Notes: a model not told the origin generated them from the letters alone. Positions 35,757-45,665 are shown, numbered from the stretch's first letter. The stretch: 64,000 nucleotides of DNA from Dyadobacter bucti (GCF_005869225.1 NZ_SWFP01000002.1:372001-436000); one strand, 5' to 3'. Numbers and translations: made by a program.

Positions 35757-36932
35757 TTAGCTTACTACTTCAAGTATCTGATTCCACATTTTTTTATTCT
35801 TTTGCTCCACCTGAATGTTAATATCAAGCAGCTCCTTCCGGATCTGCTGGTTACTTTCTTCGGGGATCAGCTGATCGATCAAACCATGTATCTGTTCTTT
35901 ATCAGGAAGAGCCAGACAGAAATTCCTCACATTATATTCGCCCGCCAGCTCCTGATATTTGTGTGACCAGGATGTCATGATACAAGGCACTGATTTGGAT
36001 AGTGAAGATGCCACTGCATGGAAGCGCGATGCAATATTGAAGTAAGACCCAGACAATACTTTTTTCAGCAAAACCGGATCAAGTTCCAGAAATGTAGACA
36101 CCCTTTTATTGTCTTTAAAAGAATCAAAAAGCGTATTCACCAATTCAAGATCATCGCTTGCAGAGTGGTTTACGATTTTGACATCCAGAGTCGAATGATC
36201 CAGGATATATTTTATCGAATCGAGTAAAAAAGACACGTAATCATTTTTCCATGCATCACCTGTTTTATCCAGCATCCTGACATTAGGAATAATACAGCAA
36301 TACCGTTTCTCAGCACCCTTTGAATCTGCGGCAGAAGTAGTGGAAAATGATAAAGTAATATCCGGATGCTGCTTGATTTTCGGGCTGTTCACCACAGATT
36401 TCAGATAATCAAAGGAACTTTTGTCCCGCGCAACCATTAAATCCGCGGATTCGATACATTCCTCAATTACAGGCAATTGTCCTGCACTGAAAGGCCCGAA
36501 TGCCTGCGGAAGAAAAATATATTTTGTATTGTTCTTTTTTACTTCCTTAATCAATGAAAGAAGATTTGTGATGGGTTTCATTCCCCATTTTTCAGCAAAT
36601 GCATATCCCGAAATATCAAATACCACATCGATATCTTTCAAACTGACCGGGCCGGAAAAGCTGGTTCCATTTTTCAAACCAAGATAGGTTTTCATCAGGA
36701 ACGGATACTTGAAACTCAGATTAAATGTGGAAGGTTTTTTATATCCGACATGAAATAACGGAAAGTTCAGCGGGCTATACCCGGATTTCAGTATTCTCTC
36801 TTTTTTCGCCAGAGTCGGACTTAGGTAGAGTTCAGCATCAGGAAGGTATTTAGAGATCTGATCCTTTACACTATGGATCATTAATTCCGCACCTTTATTA
36901 GAAAACTCTCCGCCTACTACTAATACTTTCAT
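35757..36932 (-). CDS. Polysaccharide pyruvyl transferase family protein
   Basis: 391 residues from the ATG at 36932; a TTG four codons upstream overlaps the preceding stop codon. Family features: MKVLVVGGEFSNKGAELMIH at the start, YIFLPQAFGPF, QHPDITLSF and near the C-terminus SRFHAVASSLSKSVPCIMTS. This family (CsaB/WcaK type) attaches a ketal-linked pyruvate from phosphoenolpyruvate to a sugar and so gives the polymer a negative charge. Overlaps the operon flow directly after the nitroreductase gene. Confidence 0.85.
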   Translation of the reverse strand: MKVLVVGGEFSNKGAELMIHSVKDQISKYLPDAELYLSPTLAKKERILKSGYSPLNFPLFHVGYKKPSTFNLSFKYPFLMKTYLGLKNGTSFSGPVSLKDIDVVFDISGYAFAEKWGMKPITNLLSLIKEVKKNNTKYIFLPQAFGPFSAGQLPVIEECIESADLMVARDKSSFDYLKSVVNSPKIKQHPDITLSFSTTSAADSKGAEKRYCCIIPNVRMLDKTGDAWKNDYVSFLLDSIKYILDHSTLDVKIVNHSASDDLELVNTLFDSFKDNKRVSTFLELDPVLLKKVLSGSYFNIASRFHAVASSLSKSVPCIMTSWSHKYQELAGEYNVRNFCLALPDKEQIHGLIDQLIPEESNQQIRKELLDINIQVEQKNKKMWNQILEVVS

Positions 36933-36940
36933 AATATTGA

Positions 36941-38002
36941 TCAATTATATTTTCTAATATGCTCTAAAGGTCTTTTCTCAGAAAAAGCAACCATTCCTTC
37001 AGGGTCGGGATAGCCGATTCCCATGCACATAATCGGGCGCTGGTATTTTTCGATTTTGAGAAAATTCTCCATTTTTCTTTCCAGACTTTCTATATCAGGC
37101 CAGTTAATTGAACAACTGCTCAATCCAAGGGTTTCCAACGCCAGCATCAGCGACATGGATGCAAGGGATGCATCGATATACATGACATGCCGGTCCCTTT
37201 CTTCAAAATATGCGTCCAGGTTTCCGACAATTACGATCAAAACCGGTATGCTATGGCCGTATCCTTTAATGCCCATCGGATAGCCCACCACCTCTTTCAA
37301 CAATTCAGGGTCATCGTAAATCCGGAACTCAAAAGGCTGCCTGTTGCATGCGCTCGGTGCCTGGTTTGCGGCAAGAATAGCCTTATCCAGGATTTCTCTC
37401 GGAACCGGCTTATTCAGAAACCAGCGCACCGATCTGCGCTGCTTGGTAAGTTTGTAAAACTCATCAAAAGGAATCTGTGCAAAATTGTTGGCCTGGCGAA
37501 TATATGGTACCGATTTGACGGCGGCCGGCGCATCTTTACTTTCGTAGGATTCGGATACAATTTGCTTGAAACGCTCATAAAGCGAATTGACATAAGTGTC
37601 TTCCTTGGCACCTGAAAAATACTCGGAAAGCACGTCGTAAAACCATTTCATCTGCGCATTTGTCTCAATCTGGTCCGGGTTCCAGACACCCGAAAAACAC
37701 TCGATGGTTTCGCCAATATATTCTTTTCCAAAAACTGCTCTTTTCGGGCGCATCAGAAGCCCTTTTTCAATTCTGTGCGTATTCCTGACCAAAAGAAAGT
37801 AATTATTTTTGGTCTTCTTAACCTCGCTGATATGCTTTACAGTACCAGAAAGTACTGCCCTGTGTTCACGGGAAAATGAATTATCAAACAGAAAATAATA
37901 CATTGAAGACAATCTTTCCGACCTGTAACACAGCCTGGGCAAAGTTTCTGTCAGCAAAGTACGTTTAGCGAGCCGAAGCTGATTTTTGATATTTTTAATC
38001 AT
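36941..38002 (-). CDS. Nitroreductase-family flavoprotein
   Basis: 353 residues. The N-terminal ~180 residues are of unknown fold. The C-terminal ~170 residues are a nitroreductase domain: RRSVRWFLNKPVPREILDKA (FMN-binding Arg pair), NQAPSACNRQPFEFRIYDD, DASLASMSLMLALETLGLSS, CSINW and MCMGIGYP. Such proteins use FMN and NAD(P)H. In polysaccharide clusters a related type occurs next to pyruvyl transferases, but the substrate is not known to me. Six bp downstream of the flippase gene. Confidence 0.88.
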   Translation of the reverse strand: MIKNIKNQLRLAKRTLLTETLPRLCYRSERLSSMYYFLFDNSFSREHRAVLSGTVKHISEVKKTKNNYFLLVRNTHRIEKGLLMRPKRAVFGKEYIGETIECFSGVWNPDQIETNAQMKWFYDVLSEYFSGAKEDTYVNSLYERFKQIVSESYESKDAPAAVKSVPYIRQANNFAQIPFDEFYKLTKQRRSVRWFLNKPVPREILDKAILAANQAPSACNRQPFEFRIYDDPELLKEVVGYPMGIKGYGHSIPVLIVIVGNLDAYFEERDRHVMYIDASLASMSLMLALETLGLSSCSINWPDIESLERKMENFLKIEKYQRPIMCMGIGYPDPEGMVAFSEKRPLEHIRKYN

Positions 38003-38008
38003 CTTAAT

Positions 38009-39457
38009 TTACTGTTTGGAAGACAGTTTCAATTGTTGCAACTGAGACTTTAATTCTCCGTATAACATTACATAAATCACCCCGCAGTAGACGATCATAA
38101 ACAGGATTCCTGATATGATATAATGTACGCCTGCAACTTGGTAGAGAAAGTACAATGCCAGATAGGAAATTGCGGAGGCGATCCATGGTTCTTTCACTGC
38201 ATTCAGAAATTCCATAGTGCCTACGGAAATATGCAGCAAACGGTTGAATGTGTATTGTGCGATCAGGACGGCAATAACTTTATTGATCAAAACTGCCCAG
38301 GCTGCACCGATAATACCATAATAGTAAATACCGATAATCAACGTGGGAATAAATATCAGGGCTTTGACAAACTGGAGTTTTAATTCCAGCTCGGGTTTTC
38401 CCATTCCGCGGATCAGGGAGGTATTGCTGTTAACCATCATCGCCACCATCACTGACAAAGAAAGTATCCGCAAAGGCGGAATAGCCATGATCCATTTCTC
38501 CCCGAAAAAATTGAGAATGAGCGGTTCGCCTAAACCAAATAACAGTACCATGATCGGATAAACGATAATGCTGTTATAATTGACAACTTTCAGGTAATAC
38601 CGTTTCAACGATTCCGGGTCCGATTGCTTTTTTCCGTACAACGGATACATCACATTGTTAATGACCCCCATCAACCTCGATTTAAAAGTGTCGGTCAGGA
38701 TAAAAGCAAAAGTATAGGCCCCGAGGGCTTCTGTACTTAACAGCTTTCCGATGAAAAGATAATCAACGCTGTTAATGGCATAGTTAACAATATTGGTCCC
38801 GGTAGTATACACGCCAAAGCCGAATACATCCTTGAATGACTCACTGTTCCAGATCAGCTTGGGAAGCCAGCCGGTAGCGATAAAATAAAGGGGCATTGCA
38901 ATGGCATAGGAAGCAACGGAATTAAAAACCAGTGACCATACGCCCGCTCCCAAAAATGCAAGTCCCAGGGCTACCGAGCCGACAACAATATTCGAAACGT
39001 TGTCGATGAAAGCCATTTTCTTGAAATTCATCTGCTTTGTGAGCTGCGCTTTATGAACCATATTCACGGGGCTGAACAAAATACCTATGCTCAGGACCGG
39101 AATAAGCTTGTTAAGCAATGGTTCGCCATAAAAAGAAGCCGCTAAAGGCCCAACCGCGAAGCTTATAATTACATATAGAAATGCCGACCATATCACACCG
39201 GTCCAGAAAGCAGTATGGAAATGAGTTTCATTCAGATCATCATCCTTCCTTTGGATAAGCGCCGCTCCGATTCCCAGGTCATTGATAACCTGGATCAGAC
39301 CGGTAAATACCGTCGCCATTCCTACCAATCCAAACTGATCAGGCAATAGCAATTTGGCTAAAACCAACCTTATAATAAAGGTGAAGGAAGCATTTACAAT
39401 GAGTTGTAGTCCATTCCAGAATGCTCCTTTTACAGCCAAATTCTTTACATTATCCAT
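38009..39457 (-). CDS. Wzx-type lipopolysaccharide flippase (MOP superfamily)
   Basis: 482 residues with about 12-14 hydrophobic segments of the MOP/Wzx family: FWNGLQLIVNASFTFIIRLV, LLPDQFGLVGMATVFTGLIQ, SLVFNSVASYAIAMPLYFIA. It would flip the finished lipid-linked repeat unit from the cytosolic to the periplasmic leaflet for polymerisation. Neighbours gmd and the nitroreductase gene on the same strand. Confidence 0.9.
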   Translation of the reverse strand: MDNVKNLAVKGAFWNGLQLIVNASFTFIIRLVLAKLLLPDQFGLVGMATVFTGLIQVINDLGIGAALIQRKDDDLNETHFHTAFWTGVIWSAFLYVIISFAVGPLAASFYGEPLLNKLIPVLSIGILFSPVNMVHKAQLTKQMNFKKMAFIDNVSNIVVGSVALGLAFLGAGVWSLVFNSVASYAIAMPLYFIATGWLPKLIWNSESFKDVFGFGVYTTGTNIVNYAINSVDYLFIGKLLSTEALGAYTFAFILTDTFKSRLMGVINNVMYPLYGKKQSDPESLKRYYLKVVNYNSIIVYPIMVLLFGLGEPLILNFFGEKWIMAIPPLRILSLSVMVAMMVNSNTSLIRGMGKPELELKLQFVKALIFIPTLIIGIYYYGIIGAAWAVLINKVIAVLIAQYTFNRLLHISVGTMEFLNAVKEPWIASAISYLALYFLYQVAGVHYIISGILFMIVYCGVIYVMLYGELKSQLQQLKLSSKQ

Positions 39458-39519
39458 ATATCTGATTTAGGGCCCTTCATTTGGTCAAATGACATTTGCC
39501 CAATAAGTAAATACTCAGA

Positions 39520-40665
39520 TTATTCGAAATAATTAAGAACGCCAAACCCTTCTTTCATCAATAATTTATCTTTCTGGAACAAACGCAGGTCGCTTGTCGC
39601 CATATCTTCGATCAGAGTCTCCAGCGTGTAGCTTGGTTTCCATCCCAGTTTTTCTTTTGATTTGGTCGGGTCACCGATCAGCAATTCTACCTCCGTCGGG
39701 CGGTAATATCTCGGATCTATTTTCAACACCGGCGTGCCTACTTTCAGGTGCTCGCCTTCGGCGATACCCAGTTCAAGCAAACGGACCGAGTTTACGGACG
39801 CGATCGTACCTACTTCATTTTCCTCAGTTCCCTCAAAAGCAACTTCCACGCCCAGGAATGCAAATGTCTGGCGGATAAATTCACGGACACGGGTAGTAAC
39901 GCCGGTTGCAATCACAAAATCCTCAGATACTTCTTGTTGCAGGATCAGATACATTGCCTCCACGTAATCCTTGGCATGTCCCCAGTCGCGCTGTGCATCG
40001 ATATTACCCATATAAAGGCAATCCTGGAGACCCAGAACGATCTTCGCAGCCGCACGGGTAATCTTTCTTGTTACAAATGTCTCCCCTCTTAAAGGCGATT
40101 CGTGGTTGAACAAAATACCATTTGAGGCAAACATTCCGTACGCTTCGCGGTAGTTGACTGTGATCCAGTATGCGTACAGTTTTGCAACTGCATAAGGCGA
40201 CCGAGGATAAAACGGCGTACTCTCCGACTGCGGCACAGCCTGTACCAAACCGTACAATTCAGACGTGGATGCCTGATAAATCTTCGTTTTTTTAGTAAGT
40301 CCCAAAAGTCTCACAGCCTCCAGAATCCGGAGTGTTCCGATACCGTCCGCATTGGCAGTATACTCGGGCATCTCAAAACTAACCTGTACATGGCTCATTG
40401 CTGCAAGGTTATAGATCTCATCAGGCTGCACTTCCTGAATGATACGGGTCAGATTCATCGAATCCGTCAGGTCGCCGTAATGAAGAATAAACTTCGCGTT
40501 GTTCACGTGCGGATCCTCATAAAGATGATCGATACGTTCTGTGTTGAAGAGCGAACTTCTGCGTTTGATACCGTGTACGGTATAACCTTTTTTCAATAAA
40601 AGCTCACTCAAATAAGCGCCATCCTGTCCTGTTACGCCGGTGATCAATGCTACTTTGTTTTCCAT
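39520..40665 (-). CDS. gmd: GDP-mannose 4,6-dehydratase
   Basis: 381 residues. Extended SDR with the Rossmann motif [19 protein letters not shown] (residues 10 on), [11 protein letters not shown], catalytic Thr/Glu in [12 protein letters not shown] and YxxxK in [12 protein letters not shown], and the signature [17 protein letters not shown]. It converts GDP-D-mannose to GDP-4-keto-6-deoxymannose, the precursor of GDP-L-fucose and other 6-deoxyhexoses. GDP-fucose synthase (fcl/wcaG) is not in the window, so the final sugar is not decided here. 46 bp downstream of the tyrosine-kinase gene. Confidence 0.97.
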   Translation of the reverse strand: MENKVALITGVTGQDGAYLSELLLKKGYTVHGIKRRSSLFNTERIDHLYEDPHVNNAKFILHYGDLTDSMNLTRIIQEVQPDEIYNLAAMSHVQVSFEMPEYTANADGIGTLRILEAVRLLGLTKKTKIYQASTSELYGLVQAVPQSESTPFYPRSPYAVAKLYAYWITVNYREAYGMFASNGILFNHESPLRGETFVTRKITRAAAKIVLGLQDCLYMGNIDAQRDWGHAKDYVEAMYLILQQEVSEDFVIATGVTTRVREFIRQTFAFLGVEVAFEGTEENEVGTIASVNSVRLLELGIAEGEHLKVGTPVLKIDPRYYRPTEVELLIGDPTKSKEKLGWKPSYTLETLIEDMATSDLRLFQKDKLLMKEGFGVLNYFE

Positions 40666-40711
40666 ATTTATAATTTAATAAGAGTTGAGTTTAAATCGGA
40701 AGCGTGTCTGA

Positions 40712-43087
40712 CTAGCTTTTCCCAACCAGTTTTTTGATTCTTGAACCAAGGTCACTACCTTTTGATTTATCATCTTCCGTGTAGTATCCGTAACCATAAC
40801 CGCCGTAACCGTAACCATAGCCGTATCCGGCACCGTAGTTCACACCATTGTAGATAACAGTCAGGTTCGCGAAACGTTTTCCTTTACGAAGGTCCGCTAT
40901 GCGACGGAGATGGCCGAGCAGTGTATAATTGTGACGTACCACATATAAAGTAGCGTCCACATAGTCACCGATCAAAGCCGCGTCCGTAACCAGGCCGTAC
41001 GGCGGGGAGTCGATCAGGATGTAATCGTACTGAAGACGGAGTTCCGTGAGCAATTGTGCCAGGCGGCCGTTTCCCAGGAGTTCTGAAGGGTTGGGAGGCA
41101 GCGGGCCGGATACCAGTACATCAAATTTAGGATGGACACCGGTTGACTGGATCAGATCGTTCACATCAGCCTGGCCGATCATGTAATTGGACACCCCGGC
41201 TTTGTTGGAAACCTGCAAACGATCGTGCAAGGATGGTTTTCTTAGATCCATTCCTACCAGGATCACCTTTTTGCCGTAGTATGCAAGGCTGGCGGCCAGG
41301 TTAATACTGATAAAGCTTTTACCCTCACCCCCTACCGACGACGTAAACATCAATGTCCGGCAGCTCCCGTCGCCCAGGTATTTAAGGTTCGTTCGCAATG
41401 CCCGGAATTGTTCGGCCACAGCACTCCGGCTCGTCACCTTAATGATCGATTCCGTCACCGCGCCCTCAACTTTCATCTGGCCTATTTCACCAATAACCGT
41501 CAGGTTTGTCTGTTTTTCAATTTCCTCACGCGACTGAACCGTGTTATTCAGCATAAAAATGAGGTTAATGAGCAGGATCGGAATGACAATCCCAGCTGCC
41601 CCCGCACCCATCCATACAATTGAACGTCGGGGTTTCAGCGGTACAAACGATGTTACAGGAGGGTTGATCAGGCGGCTGTCTGTGACCGTTGAGGCATATC
41701 CCAGAGCAGTTTCTTCTCTTTTCTGAAGCAGGTAGAGATAAAGGTTTTCCTTGATCGTCTGCTGCCTCTTAATACCTACAAATTCCCTTTCCTTTTGAGG
41801 AATGCTGCGCAGTCCGGCAGAAAAGCGCGTGTTAATGCCTTCGAGGTTTTCTTTGGTCACGACCATTCCACGGCGCAGATTCTGCACGTTGTCCTTGATC
41901 GCCTGGCGTGTTTGCGCCAGCTGCGTATTAAAAGTTCCAAGCAATGGATTGTTTGCGCTTGTTGTGCGCGCATAACGTTCTCTCTGCAGGTCCAGCTCAT
42001 TAAATTTGTTCAGCAACGACACCAGTACGGGGTCATTGATCATATAGGTTGCAGGAGCGGCAGTTACATTACCCGCAGCCGAGCTTTCAATGTAGTTGTC
42101 TACACTTTCAAGGATTTTGATCTGGGTATTGACCTCGTTCAGCTTTGCATCATTTTCCTTGATGTTTTCAAGAAAAATCTGCGATTCCGCACTGATATCC
42201 GTAAGCCCCTTCGACGTTTTGTAGGTCTCTACGTCCTTCTCAACATCTCCGAGCTCGCCGGTGATCAACCCGAGACGGGTTTCTATGAACTTAAGTGTAT
42301 TGCTGGCTTCGGTGTTTTTATCCATCAGGGAAGTCTGCACGTAAGCATCCAGCAGCGAGTTGAGCACATCCTTTCCACGTTCCTTGGAAACATCCTCATA
42401 GGAAAGCTCCAGAACAGTACTTTTTGTATTCGGTTGCAGGATGGTCAGTTTGCTGAGCATATTCTCAACCAGACGCGCCTGATCATAAAAACGCACATCA
42501 ACTTCTTTATAAGGCGAACTCACACCTTTTACCACAGAGAACACGCCCCATTTATTCTGCACCTTCTGCCCGAATTCAAATTCTTTGCTCTCAGAGTTAA
42601 AAGTGTAGCGGTTATCAGATTTTACATGGATCGTCAGGGGCTCTATCAGCCCTTCTTCCGTAATAATTTCGGGTTTCACCACCACCGGGCTTTGCTTGTA
42701 AAGATTAACCGTTTTCAAGCCATCCTTTGTAGTGTATGACAAATCCAGTTTCAGGTTTTTAATCACCTGTTCCATCAAAGGCAACGACCTGATCACTTCC
42801 GTCTCATTTTCAACCAGCTTGTTTCCCCCTATCTGCGACAATTCGTCCAGAACATCGCCGGAATTCTTGCCCAGGCCTTTTTGCTGGTCCTTGATAAGGA
42901 TTGTAGTTTTGGTGACGTAGGTAGGAGAAGTAATCTGAAGGTAATAAAATGCCGCTGTCAGCGACACCACCAAAAAGAACGGGAACAGATACCAGTACCT
43001 GAAATACTGGCGGACATAATCGTAGAGATTAAAGTCCTCATCTTCCGCTTCATTGCGCTTATCAATAGAATGATTGGCTTTGTTCAT
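40712..43087 (-). CDS. Wzc-type chain-length regulator / tyrosine autokinase
   Basis: 791 residues. Two inner-membrane segments (~32-52 and ~495-520) bracket a large Wzz-type periplasmic domain rich in coiled coils. The C-terminal BY-kinase domain has Walker A in VGGEGKSFISINLAAS (~585), Walker A' in LVGMDLRKPS and Walker B in YILIDSPPYG. The tail is unusual: a Gly-Tyr block (YGYGYGYGGYGYGYY, about residues 755-769) with nine Tyr, far denser than the usual tyrosine cluster. It controls Wzy-type polymerisation through cyclic phosphorylation. First gene of the cluster; its promoter must lie in the 870-bp gap upstream. Confidence 0.95.
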   Translation of the reverse strand: MNKANHSIDKRNEAEDEDFNLYDYVRQYFRYWYLFPFFLVVSLTAAFYYLQITSPTYVTKTTILIKDQQKGLGKNSGDVLDELSQIGGNKLVENETEVIRSLPLMEQVIKNLKLDLSYTTKDGLKTVNLYKQSPVVVKPEIITEEGLIEPLTIHVKSDNRYTFNSESKEFEFGQKVQNKWGVFSVVKGVSSPYKEVDVRFYDQARLVENMLSKLTILQPNTKSTVLELSYEDVSKERGKDVLNSLLDAYVQTSLMDKNTEASNTLKFIETRLGLITGELGDVEKDVETYKTSKGLTDISAESQIFLENIKENDAKLNEVNTQIKILESVDNYIESSAAGNVTAAPATYMINDPVLVSLLNKFNELDLQRERYARTTSANNPLLGTFNTQLAQTRQAIKDNVQNLRRGMVVTKENLEGINTRFSAGLRSIPQKEREFVGIKRQQTIKENLYLYLLQKREETALGYASTVTDSRLINPPVTSFVPLKPRRSIVWMGAGAAGIVIPILLINLIFMLNNTVQSREEIEKQTNLTVIGEIGQMKVEGAVTESIIKVTSRSAVAEQFRALRTNLKYLGDGSCRTLMFTSSVGGEGKSFISINLAASLAYYGKKVILVGMDLRKPSLHDRLQVSNKAGVSNYMIGQADVNDLIQSTGVHPKFDVLVSGPLPPNPSELLGNGRLAQLLTELRLQYDYILIDSPPYGLVTDAALIGDYVDATLYVVRHNYTLLGHLRRIADLRKGKRFANLTVIYNGVNYGAGYGYGYGYGGYGYGYYTEDDKSKGSDLGSRIKKLVGKS

Positions 43088-43954
43088 ATGAATTGATGAA
43101 ATTTTAAAAAATTACTTTAACAGAATGTGTGTGCATGGGATCAGGCTGCGAAACGGACCAGGATGACTGCTGGTAGGGAACCATAATGCCGGGTGGTGTG
43201 CTCAGTGTGAATTGCAGGAAAGTACCGCTCCTTGGTAATGTGCAATAATTTTGAGATGAAATTGCTTGTCGTCAAACGTAGATGTATAGGCCGAAAGAGT
43301 ACCTGCTGGCAATACTGCCACAGCGATGTAGAATATTCATGCATAAAAATAACGTTGAATCATTCGCAAGAAGCGCTAAAACCGATGTAAAGTAAATCAA
43401 TTATCTTATTAAAAAAACTATTTGCATGAATATTGAGCAAATAATTCTATACTCACATGTAAAATGATCTCGCAAAATTCATGTCGCACAAAAATATTGA
43501 TAAAAAATTATATTTCGATATTTGTCGCAAAAAAATGTAGAACATCTTCTACTCGTTTAACTTTTCACCCGAATAGTCCATTATTTAAAAAGTTATACTT
43601 TTTTGAATGATCTCCGAAAATGGGAAGCGTCGCGCCGGTATTACCCGGAATTGCCCAGGGTATCTGCCCTTTTTTTCTACAACCAGCCTGCACAAATGAA
43701 ATTTTCAGAAATCTGATTCCTGTTTTAAGGCGCCCAAATGTTTTGGCACTATTTGACTATTTTTTAAAAATATACCGCTATATAATTGAAAGCAAAGTAC
43801 TTATCTGTAAAATTCCGACAAAACGGATTGCGAGTTTTCCTGAAAGCAGCTACCTTGCATACTACATTACAAGTAGAAGTAATTATAAAATCATACCAAC
43901 TACCTCTCCATCTTCCTCCTGATTTTCAAATGTCATCAGCAATCATCCCTGTCC
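43088..43954. promoter_or_regulatory. Divergent regulatory region of the exopolysaccharide cluster
   Basis: 867 bp between wzc (minus) and the type IX cargo-like gene (plus), without an intact gene. The centre (43340-43560) is very AT-rich with A/T runs. On the minus strand TACGTTTG (43273-43280) and TATTTTTG (43489-43496) match the -7 consensus, but neither has a well-placed -33 element. The length hints at control elements or a long leader for the operon. Short open frames here look random. Confidence 0.35.
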
Positions 43955-45370
43955 ATGAAAAAAGGAAGACGACTACTAGCATGGCTGCTGCTCATCTTGC
44001 TCTGTGGCAGCGGGGCGACAGGGCAGAGCAGCAAACGGGAAAACAGATGGTATTTCGGTACCAATGCCGGTCTTGACTTCTCTAACGGAACTGCCACTCC
44101 CCTCACCGATGGTGCCTTGCGGACACTGGAAGGCACAGCAACCATGTGCGATGAAAACGGAGAATTGCTGTTTTATACCGACGGAAGCAGTATTTGGAAC
44201 AAGGCCCACGAGCCCATGCCCGATGCAACCGGCCTGGGTGGAAACACATCTACCTCACAGGCTGCCGTCATCATTCCCCAGCCGGAACACCCTGACCGGT
44301 ACTTCGTATTTTCCGTAGCTGCCAAAGGCGGCCCCGGCGGACTCCAGTATGCAGTTGTGGACATGAACATGAATGAGGGCCTGGGGGGCATCGTCTCCAA
44401 AAACCATGTACTGCTCGCCCGCGTATCCGAAAAGCTTACTGCGCTCAGGCATTGTAACAACACCGATTTTTGGGTGATTGCGCATGAAACCGGCAACAAT
44501 TCTTTCAGATCGTTTCAGGTTACCCGTGAAGGTGTGAACGAAAAAAGCGTGGAAAGTATAACTGGTTCGATACATCAGGAAGGCCTTTATGCCATAGGCT
44601 ATATGAAGGCGTCGCAGGACGGAAGAACAATTGCGCTGGCACGCTTCGATGATTCGGCTTTTGAAATTTTCAGATTTGACTCCGAAAGCGGACTGCTTTC
44701 GGAACCTGTTTACTTAAAACACCCGGACTTTGAGAATGCTTATGGGCTGGAATTTTCCCCCGACAGCAAATATCTCTATCTCTCTGCTGGCAGAGAGCCG
44801 CCACGCATTTTCCGGGTGAGCCTTCCCAACTCCTATTCTTTGGCCACGATCATTGGCAGCAAAGTAATTCTGGGTAGCATTCCCGGCTCTTTCCCGGGTG
44901 CGATGCAACTTGGGCCAGATGGCAAAATCTACGTTGCGGCGGAAGGGCAAGGTCACCTGGGCGTCATCAACCACCCCATGCAAAAAGCGGAAGATGTTGG
45001 ATTTTCCCCCTCCGGAATAGATTTGGGCGGGCGCAAAAGCCAGCGCGGGCTTCCCAATTTCATGATTTCGCGCTTCAATCCCGGTGCTTGCATGGCGCGC
45101 CCTCTTGCTCCTGATATTTTCACTCCTAACAATGACGGCATCAACGACACATTTCACGTGTCAGTCGCTGACGGCATAATGATACGGCTGGATATTTACA
45201 ACAAATGGGGGAATCTCTTATACCGCGACCTCGGCAACAACCCGCATTGGGATGGAAAGTTCAACGGTGCGGATTGTCCCAATGATGCTTATACGTACAT
45301 ACTGAAATTCAAAACCTCCGAAAACGAACGCATCCAGGAATACCGAGGCTCGGTGATTATTGCGCGTTGA
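43955..45370 (+). CDS. Type IX secretion cargo-like protein with gliding-motility C-terminal domain
   Basis: 471 residues with signal peptide (LLAWLLLILLCGSGATG). Residues ~25-370 look like a beta-propeller of repeated blades (NRWYFGTNAGLDFSNGTATP; YGLEFSPDSKYLYLSAG; MQLGPDGKIYVAAEGQG). Residues ~380-471 are the gliding-motility-associated C-terminal domain: APDIFTPNNDGINDTFHV, LDIYNKWGNLLYRD and HWDGKFNGADCPNDAYTY. That domain directs export by the type IX system, so the protein is probably secreted or surface-attached. Monocistronic; the 3' end overlaps the possible extension of the convergent small gene. Confidence 0.9.
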   Translation: MKKGRRLLAWLLLILLCGSGATGQSSKRENRWYFGTNAGLDFSNGTATPLTDGALRTLEGTATMCDENGELLFYTDGSSIWNKAHEPMPDATGLGGNTSTSQAAVIIPQPEHPDRYFVFSVAAKGGPGGLQYAVVDMNMNEGLGGIVSKNHVLLARVSEKLTALRHCNNTDFWVIAHETGNNSFRSFQVTREGVNEKSVESITGSIHQEGLYAIGYMKASQDGRTIALARFDDSAFEIFRFDSESGLLSEPVYLKHPDFENAYGLEFSPDSKYLYLSAGREPPRIFRVSLPNSYSLATIIGSKVILGSIPGSFPGAMQLGPDGKIYVAAEGQGHLGVINHPMQKAEDVGFSPSGIDLGGRKSQRGLPNFMISRFNPGACMARPLAPDIFTPNNDGINDTFHVSVADGIMIRLDIYNKWGNLLYRDLGNNPHWDGKFNGADCPNDAYTYILKFKTSENERIQEYRGSVIIAR

Positions 45371-45458
45371 CATCCTCAAAGTCATGCTCCCGATCGGCCG
45401 GAAGCGGCCGGCCTCCGATCACCAGTTCAAAATTTTCAAAAAGCCTCACCAGATCCTT

Positions 45459-45665
45459 TTATTGCAACCGAAAGGCGTTTGCAAGGCCCGCCTCGGCCTC
45501 CAGGTTTGAAATAGCGTCGACTGTCAGCTCCCAAAGTCGCGCTTCCAGCTCAGGCGGGCAACCATTCTGACTGAAAAATTCCTTTACCAGTGCACTTAAC
45601 ATGCTGAAATCGACCGGCAGCTCATTGGTGACCAACATACCTTTTAATTCTTGTTGTGTGTCCAT
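45459..45665 (-). CDS. Small acidic protein, possibly truncated by an in-frame stop
   Basis: 68 residues (MDTQQELKGMLVTNELPVDF then SMLSALVKEFFSQNG), helical and with good coding composition; no family recognised. The frame stops at TAA 45459-45461, yet the next 33 codons in the same frame also look coding (KDLVRLFENFELVIGGRP, ending DREHDFEDVNAQ). They end at TAA 45357-45359, inside the 3' end of the convergent gene. Either this is a 102-residue protein broken by a nonsense change, or the extension is chance. Confidence 0.55.
   Translation of the reverse strand: MDTQQELKGMLVTNELPVDFSMLSALVKEFFSQNGCPPELEARLWELTVDAISNLEAEAGLANAFRLQ

Noticed and set aside
41795..42739. Plus-strand 314-codon frame
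   Set aside because: Antisense shadow of the Wzc-type kinase gene.
43141..43344. Minus-strand 67-codon frame upstream of wzc
   Set aside because: No family features; composition looks random and it lies in the regulatory gap.
45385..45420. GC-rich hairpin (GATCGGCCGG ... CCGATC) as a terminator
   Set aside because: No T-run follows on either strand and it lies inside the coding-like extension of the small gene.
45367..45570. Plus-strand 67-codon frame after the type IX cargo gene
   Set aside because: Ser/Arg-rich and antisense to the more protein-like minus-strand small gene.
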